DNA from: Granulosicoccus sp964352535
Lineage (GTDB): Bacteria > Pseudomonadota > Gammaproteobacteria > Granulosicoccales > Granulosicoccaceae
Assembly (NCBI GenBank): GCA_964352535.1
Contig: CAYGSW010000104.1
Span: forward strand, 1-19,208
Direction: 5' to 3'
Length of the DNA: 19,208 bases
The number at the start of each line of letters is the position of its first letter. Within the stretch, counting starts at the first letter, position 1. Of the stretch, positions 14,500-19,208 are shown piece by piece. Below the pieces are notes generated by a model. That model saw only the letters and a program-made list of their open reading frames with translations. It ran no database searches and was not told the DNA's origin. A program made the translations under genes and the position numbers.

Positions 14500-15363
14500 T
14501 TAGCGCCTTGTCGCCAGCCACACACCCGCAGCAGCCACGGCCATTCCCAACCACGCCAGAGGCGCCATGGTTTCGTCAATCATTAACCAGGCAATCAGTG
14601 CCGATAATGGCGGCACCAGAAAAAACAGCGCTGACACGCGGGTTGCCTCCCCTTTGCGAATCAGCATCAGCAGCAGGCTGATCGCAAGGATCGAATTGCC
14701 GATGACCAGATAGGCGAGTGCCCAGGCCAGCTCGGGTGTCCACGATACGTGCATCGGTTCGAGCCAGAAGGCCAGTGGTAATGTGCACGCAAAACCCACG
14801 GCATATTGCACACCGTTGGATGTGAGTGGGTGGTGGGCAACACCGAAGCGTTTTTCCCAGATCGTGGCACTGCTGAACGCAACCAGTGCCAGGCAGCACA
14901 GCATCAGCCCGGCACCGAGCACGGGTTGAAGGCCACTGTTGCCGGACAGAACCAGTGCTGTTCCCAGCAAACCAAGTGCGATACCGGCCCAGCGACGTAG
15001 CGATACGCGTTCTTGCGATATCAGGGGCATAACGAATGCCACAAGCACGGGATGCAGTGAGGTGATCAGCGCAACAGTACCTGCCGAGCTGCCGAGGCGA
15101 AATGCGCTCCATGCGCTACCGAAATAGACCACTTGAATGAGAAATCCCACCAGCATCAGATCTAGCCAGGCGCGTCGACTGCCCGGAAGTGGCGGTTTGT
15201 AAATCAAAACGAACGGTGTCAGTAATACCAGTACGCAGGCGTATCGGATTGCCAGTAGCGTTAGTGGATCAGCATCGGTAACACCGATCTTTGCAACGGT
15301 ATAGCCACCAGACCACAGTAGTAGAAATATCGCTGGCGTGGCTGATAGAAGCCAGTTTGGCAT
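14500..15363 (-). CDS. DMT/EamA family transporter, candidate flavin carrier
   Basis: 287 aa from ATG 15363, with about ten hydrophobic segments arranged as two EamA repeats (first near LLWSGGYTVAKIGVTDADP, second near FSSATIWEKRFG and following). Length and topology are typical of drug/metabolite transporters in the inner membrane. It follows ribBA by 57 bp on the same strand in a riboswitch-led operon. Known: RibN riboflavin importers are EamA/DMT proteins of this size, often near rib genes or FMN riboswitches. On that basis a flavin or related substrate is inferred, but many EamA proteins are amino acid or metabolite exporters, and sequence alone does not decide. No terminator is obvious after the stop. 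Confidence 0.8.
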   Translation of the reverse strand: MPNWLLSATPAIFLLLWSGGYTVAKIGVTDADPLTLLAIRYACVLVLLTPFVLIYKPPLPGSRRAWLDLMLVGFLIQVVYFGSAWSAFRLGSSAGTVALITSLHPVLVAFVMPLISQERVSLRRWAGIALGLLGTALVLSGNSGLQPVLGAGLMLCCLALVAFSSATIWEKRFGVAHHPLTSNGVQYAVGFACTLPLAFWLEPMHVSWTPELAWALAYLVIGNSILAISLLLMLIRKGEATRVSALFFLVPPLSALIAWLMIDETMAPLAWLGMAVAAAGVWLATRR

Positions 15364-15420
15364 CAAAGAGAGCTGTTCATATCATGTGTTTGTCAGGCAG
15401 CGACCAAGACAACAGTTGGC

Positions 15421-16764
15421 TTAAACATCCTGCTCATAGTTGTGCCCCATGCGCTGCTCCTTGGTCTTCAGGTAGTCCGCGTTATAAGCCTGTTTTGCTG
15501 TGACCAGTGGCTGGCGTGCGTTGACCTTGATACCTGCAGCAGTCAGGGCGTTGCGCTTTGCCGGATTGTTACTGAGTAATGTCACCGATGATGTACCGAG
15601 TATTTTGAGAATATCAACCGCTACCTCGTAGCTACGTGCATCTGCAGGAAAGCCCAGCTCCTGATTGGCATCCACCGTATCCCGGCCTTTGTCCTGCAAG
15701 GCGTAAGCGCGAATCTTGTTACCCAGCCCGATGCCTCGGCCTTCCTGGCGAAGATAGATGATGGCACCATTGGTTTGCTTGCCAATCAGTTCAAGTGCCG
15801 ATTGAAGCTGCGGCCCGCAATCGCAACGCAGGGAACCGAACGCATCACCGGTCAGGCACTCCGAATGCAGTCTGACCAGAGGTGAACCTTGCGATAAATC
15901 GCCTCTGACCAGCGCACTGTGTTCAAGGCCTTGACGATCACGGAAGACGATGATGTCAAACTGGCCGTGATCGGTCGGTAACTGGCTACGACCAATTTCG
16001 GTCACCTGCGTTGTTTGTTCCTCAGGTTGCTCTTTTGTTTGCTCTTTTGTTCGCTCTTTGACTTTTTCAAGCAATATTGCAGAGACTTGTGCTCGTTCTT
16101 GCGCATCTGCATCGTTCAAGGGCGTTGCCATGTCGCCTTGCCCACTTGCAAGGCGTAACTGAACCAGTTGCTCCACCGAAATGATGTGCATGGAATGTTT
16201 TTTTGCGAAACTTGAAAGGTCTTCAAGGCGCATCATCGTACCGTCCTCATGCATCACCTCACAGATAATACCGGCAGGTGTCAAACCTGCCAGTGCCGAG
16301 ATGTCTACACTGGCTTCTGTCTGGCCGCGCCTTTCCAGTACACCACCATCACGTGCGCGCAGTGGGAAAATATGTCCGGGCATGGCAATGTCGGCAGGCG
16401 TTGAGTTTGGATCAATAAGCGTCTTTATGGTGACTGCGCGGTCCTCGGCAGAGATGCCAGTGGACACACCTTTTATCGCCTCAACTGACAAGGTAAAGCC
16501 TGTGCCAAAACCGCTCCGGTTCTGCGCTTGTGGCACCATCATGGGTATTTGCAATCGATCCAGAAGTGCACCGCGCATCGCCAGACAAACCAGACCACGC
16601 CCGTGCGTGACCATGAAGTTGATGGCCTCTGGTGTGACAAAGTCTGCAGCCAGCACCAGATCTCCCTCGTTCTCGCGATCCTCGTCGTCAACAATGATGA
16701 CCATCTGGCCTTGCGAATACGCCTTCAGCGCATCGTCGACACGTGATAACACCGATTCAGTCAT
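15421..16764 (-). CDS. ribBA: RibBA: DHBP synthase / GTP cyclohydrolase II
   Basis: 447 aa. The N-terminal domain (1 to about 205) makes 3,4-dihydroxy-2-butanone 4-phosphate from ribulose 5-phosphate: DDEDRENEGD at 26-35, GHIFPLRARDGGVLERRGQTEA at 130-151 (read in two parts) and CEVMHEDGT at 168-176. The C-terminal domain (about 265-440) is GTP cyclohydrolase II with zinc cysteines in HSECLTGD...CDCG (303, 314, 316), RQEGRGIGLGNK at 339-350 and SNNPAKR. Both halves keep their signatures, so both activities are expected; many proteobacterial RibBA proteins have a degenerate second half. The linker (about 236-252) carries KEQTKEQPEEQT, encoded by a 12-bp repeat. Its ATG overlaps the end of ribE by eight bases. 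Confidence 0.93.
   Translation of the reverse strand: MTESVLSRVDDALKAYSQGQMVIIVDDEDRENEGDLVLAADFVTPEAINFMVTHGRGLVCLAMRGALLDRLQIPMMVPQAQNRSGFGTGFTLSVEAIKGVSTGISAEDRAVTIKTLIDPNSTPADIAMPGHIFPLRARDGGVLERRGQTEASVDISALAGLTPAGIICEVMHEDGTMMRLEDLSSFAKKHSMHIISVEQLVQLRLASGQGDMATPLNDADAQERAQVSAILLEKVKERTKEQTKEQPEEQTTQVTEIGRSQLPTDHGQFDIIVFRDRQGLEHSALVRGDLSQGSPLVRLHSECLTGDAFGSLRCDCGPQLQSALELIGKQTNGAIIYLRQEGRGIGLGNKIRAYALQDKGRDTVDANQELGFPADARSYEVAVDILKILGTSSVTLLSNNPAKRNALTAAGIKVNARQPLVTAKQAYNADYLKTKEQRMGHNYEQDV
16016..16063. repeat. 12-bp tandem repeat in the RibBA linker
   Basis: Two identical units TGCTCTTTTGTT (16028-16039, 16040-16051) flanked by two degenerate units. Minus-strand translation gives (K/P)E(Q/R)T-type tetrapeptides in the linker between the RibB and RibA domains. 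Period divisible by three keeps the frame. Confidence 0.75.
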
Positions 16765-17413
16765 AACCGTTCTCTTTCAGGAATTGCGCGGTGATGCCGG
16801 CTGATTGAGAGCCTGTGGCAACCGCGCCTTGTTGTAACAACCGCTCGACGTACTTGCCCAATACATCCACTTCTATGTTGATCTTGTCACCCACCTTCTT
16901 GCTGGGCATGACGATGTGTGCTTGTGTGTAGGCAACCAGCGTGACGCTGAACCAGTCATCGCCAACCCCAACGACGGTCAGGCTTGTGCCATCGAGAGTG
17001 ATATAGCCTTTCACGACAACGTAACGCATCAACGATTCAGGGGCGCTGATGGTGACCCACAGCGCATCTTCATCACGCCGGAACTCCTTGATGGTGCCGG
17101 TACCATCCACATGGCCCTGAACAAAATGGCCACCCATACGGGTTGACGGCGTCACTGATCGCTCCAGGTTAACGGGTGATCCGCTAACCAGTGATTCAAG
17201 GGCTGTGCGATTACGCGTCTCGGGGGCCAGGCCTGTAACGAAGCCATTGGCGTCAAGCTCTGTGACCGTCAGGCAAACACCGTTGACCGCGATGCTGTCG
17301 CCAAGAGCGGTACCCTCAAGCACTGTCTTGCAATTGACTGACAACGTGTAGCCATCGCCGTCGCGACGACATTCTCGTACCTTGCCCAGTTCTTCGACTA
17401 TTCCTGTAAACAT
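16757..17413 (-). CDS. ribE: Riboflavin synthase alpha subunit
   Basis: 218 aa with two lumazine-binding beta-barrel repeats. First repeat: MFTGIVEELGKV at the start, GDSIAVNGVCLTV, and the inter-repeat NLERSVTPSTRMGGHFVQGH with VDG. Second repeat: KGYITLDGTSLTVVGVGDD and a C-terminal amphipathic helix (VLGKYVERLLQ) that trimerises the enzyme. It dismutates two 6,7-dimethyl-8-ribityllumazine molecules to riboflavin. Length is normal (about 200-220). It starts 30 bp after ribD and overlaps ribBA by eight bases, so it is the second gene of the operon. The substrate requires lumazine synthase (RibH), which is not in this window. Confidence 0.93.
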   Translation of the reverse strand: MFTGIVEELGKVRECRRDGDGYTLSVNCKTVLEGTALGDSIAVNGVCLTVTELDANGFVTGLAPETRNRTALESLVSGSPVNLERSVTPSTRMGGHFVQGHVDGTGTIKEFRRDEDALWVTISAPESLMRYVVVKGYITLDGTSLTVVGVGDDWFSVTLVAYTQAHIVMPSKKVGDKINIEVDVLGKYVERLLQQGAVATGSQSAGITAQFLKENGYD

Positions 17414-17443
17414 GATTCGTGTGTATCTTTAAAATGCTTATAT

Positions 17444-18727
17444 TCAGTTGGATTGGTTTTTCTCGTGCGCATCGCCGAGTGCATCGCCCATTGCATCGCT
17501 ATGTGCATCGCCAGGCGTATCACCATTTGCATTGCTGTGTGCATCATCGTGTCTTCGCTTGGCTTCGGGTGCTTGTGCATCTTCGAACGATTCTTCATCA
17601 GAGCGCACCACCAATCCTTTCACCAGAACATCGTTGCCCACTGTCTCAACCCGCACATCGTACAAGCGGGTCGCATCGCCCAGTGTCTTACTGCCGGCTG
17701 CCGCATAGGATGCTGGAGCCGTGCTGCCACCGATGAGCAGGGGGGCGATAAAGGCCCAGACTTCGTCGATAAGTGCAGTATCTCGGAAGCTGCCATGCAC
17801 CGAAGCACCGCCTTCGAGTAGGACACTCTGGATGCCACGCTGCCCCAGAGATTCGAGCAGGGCAAGTGGATCAACGCCAATGCCGTTCGGGTTGGGCGCA
17901 AGTGTCAGCACCTCGAAACCGCGCTCTTCTAGCTGGCGTCGATGAGCCGAATCCATGTGGATTGAGGCGGCGATCAGGGTGCGACTGTGGACACTGTTGC
18001 CACTGAGTAGCTGCGTATCCAGAGGAACACGTCCGGTGCTGTCCATGATGACGGGGCGAGGGTGGCGAATATTATCGCTGGTGCACAGCGATTCTGGAAG
18101 ACGTGTGGTCAGTGCCGGGTTGTCCGCGATGACCGTGTCGGCGCCAACAATAATGGCATCGACTGCCTGGCGCAGCTCATGGGCACGAGTTCTGGATTCA
18201 GGTCCCGTTATCCATTGGCTGTCGCCCGTGTATGTGGCGATGCGTCCATCAAGACTACTGGCGGATTTGGCGATGACGTAAGGGCGTTTGCGCCTGACGT
18301 GGGACAGAAAGAACCGATTCTGAAAGCGCGCCTCGTCCTCCAGTATGCCGGTGAGAACATCCACGCCTTGTTCTTCCAGGTAGCGAGCACCACCAGCGGC
18401 TTTCGGGTTGGGGTCGGCCAATGCGTACACCACTTTGGCAATACCTGCATTGGTGATCGCCTGCGTGCAGGGTGGGGTAAGGCCATGGTGGTGGCAGGGT
18501 TCAAGGGTCACATAAAGCGTGGCACCGGCAACGGTGTGTTTCCCTGCGGCATCACGCAAGGCATTCACTTCAGCGTGTGCTTCACCGTACACGGCGTGCC
18601 AGCCTTCGCCGATTATTTGCCCATCACGCACCACAACACAACCCACCAGTGGGTTGGGGCTGGTGCAGCCGATTCCGCGACTGGCAAGCTCCAAGGCTCG
18701 TTGCATGAAATATTCGTGGGACTGCAC
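17444..18727 (-). CDS. ribD: RibD: pyrimidine deaminase / reductase
   Basis: 427 aa. Deaminase domain (1-145): zinc ligands in HAE at 51-53 and PCHHHGLTPPC at 77-87. Reductase domain (about 148-375): KSASSLDGRIAT, GDSQWITGPESR, IIVGADTVIADNP, LLEGGASVHGSF. It performs the second and third steps of riboflavin synthesis. Compared with about 365 aa in E. coli, it carries an extra C-terminal tail of some 50 residues (from SDEESFEDAQ) that is acidic and built of GDAx-like tetrapeptides. GTG 18727 is used because the codons after it fit the family N-terminus; ATG 18706 is the alternative. No strong Shine-Dalgarno precedes either. First gene after the FMN riboswitch. Confidence 0.92.
   Translation of the reverse strand: MQSHEYFMQRALELASRGIGCTSPNPLVGCVVVRDGQIIGEGWHAVYGEAHAEVNALRDAAGKHTVAGATLYVTLEPCHHHGLTPPCTQAITNAGIAKVVYALADPNPKAAGGARYLEEQGVDVLTGILEDEARFQNRFFLSHVRRKRPYVIAKSASSLDGRIATYTGDSQWITGPESRTRAHELRQAVDAIIVGADTVIADNPALTTRLPESLCTSDNIRHPRPVIMDSTGRVPLDTQLLSGNSVHSRTLIAASIHMDSAHRRQLEERGFEVLTLAPNPNGIGVDPLALLESLGQRGIQSVLLEGGASVHGSFRDTALIDEVWAFIAPLLIGGSTAPASYAAAGSKTLGDATRLYDVRVETVGNDVLVKGLVVRSDEESFEDAQAPEAKRRHDDAHSNANGDTPGDAHSDAMGDALGDAHEKNQSN
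17469..17552. repeat. 12-bp tandem repeat encoding the RibD tail
   Basis: Seven consecutive 12-bp units of consensus GCATCGCCnnnT on the plus strand, drifting to the right (GTATCACCATTT, GCATTGCTGTGT, GCATCATCGTGT). On the minus strand they encode a GDAx/SNAx tetrapeptide tail beyond the normal RibD C-terminus. Confidence 0.85.
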
Positions 18728-18812
18728 TTGCTGTGTTGCTCGTATCTGCTCTGCCGATGATCAGGAAATGCATCCAAAATCGGGGCGATAGAGCGCACTG
18801 CGCCTGTCAGGG

Positions 18813-18830
18813 CCACGTTTTGAAACGTGG
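18813..18830. repeat. Hairpin in the ribD leader
   Basis: CCACGTTT, TG, AAACGTGG: an 8-bp inverted repeat between riboswitch and ribD. No run of U follows on the minus-strand transcript, so it is not a standard intrinsic terminator. It may belong to the expression platform. Confidence 0.45.
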
Positions 18831-18898
18831 GCACACCAACGAGCACGCCAGCGACCCAGGCCAACAGCGACGTCAGACCGGACTGGCAACAGTGATCA

Positions 18899-19104
18899 AT
18901 CTTCTCTCATCCGGACTTTAACCGTCGGCTCTGGAATCTGACCAGATCAACCGCTTGGCTGGCACATCGCAGCAGACGAACCTGCTTTGATGGACGCAAC
19001 CGCACGGGTCACGGGCTTGACTGCCAGGCGTTTTCCCTGTGAGAACACGCCGTCACTGCATGCAGTCCTACCGTCGGTGGGGAATTACACCCCGCCCCGA
19101 AGAT
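18899..19104 (-). ncRNA. FMN riboswitch (RFN element)
   Basis: On the minus strand the conserved blocks appear in order: GGGGCGGGGTG then TAATTCCCCACCGACGGTA (P1/P2 side), AGCCCGTGACCCG, and TCTGGTCAGATTCCAGA followed by GCCGACGGTTAAAGTCCGG and ATGAGAGAAGAT. The first ATCTTC and last GAAGAT pair as P1. This matches the RFN aptamer consensus closely. It lies about 170 bp upstream of ribD. FMN binding is expected to lower expression of ribD-ribE-ribBA and probably of the transporter behind them. With no U-tailed terminator seen, control may be translational or Rho-dependent (inference). Confidence 0.93.
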
Positions 19105-19208
19105 CAATACATGCGTGAACGCTACTCCATTGTGCATCGCATTGCAATGGTGCCTAGGAGGCTGTCCGAGAATAACGATCGAGGCCGAAGGCGGCCCCGC
19201 GAGGGTGT
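19105..19208 (-). other. Upstream region of the riboflavin operon
   Basis: The promoter for the rib leader should lie here, but I see no convincing -35/-10 pair. The end of the window holds a short GC-rich inverted repeat (GGCCGAAGGCGGCC, 19183-19196). No gene is seen before the window ends. Confidence 0.35.

Noticed and set aside
17398..17598. Minus-strand ORF over the RibD tail, Met/His/Ala-rich
   Set aside because: It is the other reading of the 12-bp repeat; period 3n repeats give long open frames in all phases.
18613..18864. Possible leader peptide in the ribD leader
   Set aside because: It runs far into ribD in another frame, lacks a ribosome-binding site, and its codons fit no attenuation pattern.

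Overview
The window looks like chromosome from a proteobacterium, most likely a gammaproteobacterium. The evidence is an FMN-riboswitch-led ribD-ribE-ribBA cluster with a two-domain RibBA, mid-range GC, ATGA-coupled gene pairs and the protein families present. The exact taxon cannot be read from the sequence.

Left part (1-6775) is an accessory region and largely a gene graveyard. An intact MntA-type nucleotidyltransferase antitoxin is followed by a HepT toxin cut off before its RNase motif, where it runs into a frameshifted IS91-family transposase remnant. Next come a thymidylate synthase fragment, an unrecognised 230-aa ORF, an azlC-azlD branched-chain amino acid exporter pair whose azlC has an in-frame stop near its start, and an antisense SNF2-helicase fragment. 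Then there is an intact Fic-domain protein with an N-terminal helix-turn-helix and three copies of a palindromic motif upstream, a second fragment of the same part of thymidylate synthase, an amidase N-terminus and an alpha/beta-hydrolase C-terminus.

Middle part (6776-14132) is mostly on the minus strand. A PhoD-like metallophosphatase with an internal hexapeptide repeat is followed, 38 bp downstream, by a hemagglutinin/polymorphic-toxin-like reading frame broken by one stop codon and one frameshift. A ribbon-helix-helix antitoxin remnant on the plus strand separates this from a secreted WD40 beta-propeller. Upstream of the propeller lies a two-gene operon (ribbon-helix-helix protein plus small coiled-coil protein, 4-nt overlap) with a 9+9 bp palindrome in its promoter region.

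Right part (14500-19104, minus strand) is the riboflavin locus: FMN riboswitch, ribD (deaminase/reductase), ribE (riboflavin synthase), ribBA (DHBP synthase/GTP cyclohydrolase II), then a DMT/EamA transporter where ribH and nusB are often found. The riboswitch should shut the operon down when FMN is plentiful. The transporter is a candidate RibN-type flavin carrier by position only.

In-frame tandem repeats with periods divisible by three have grown inside or at the end of several otherwise ordinary enzymes (PhoD-like 18 bp, RibBA linker 12 bp, RibD tail 12 bp). I found no tRNA, rRNA or CRISPR array.
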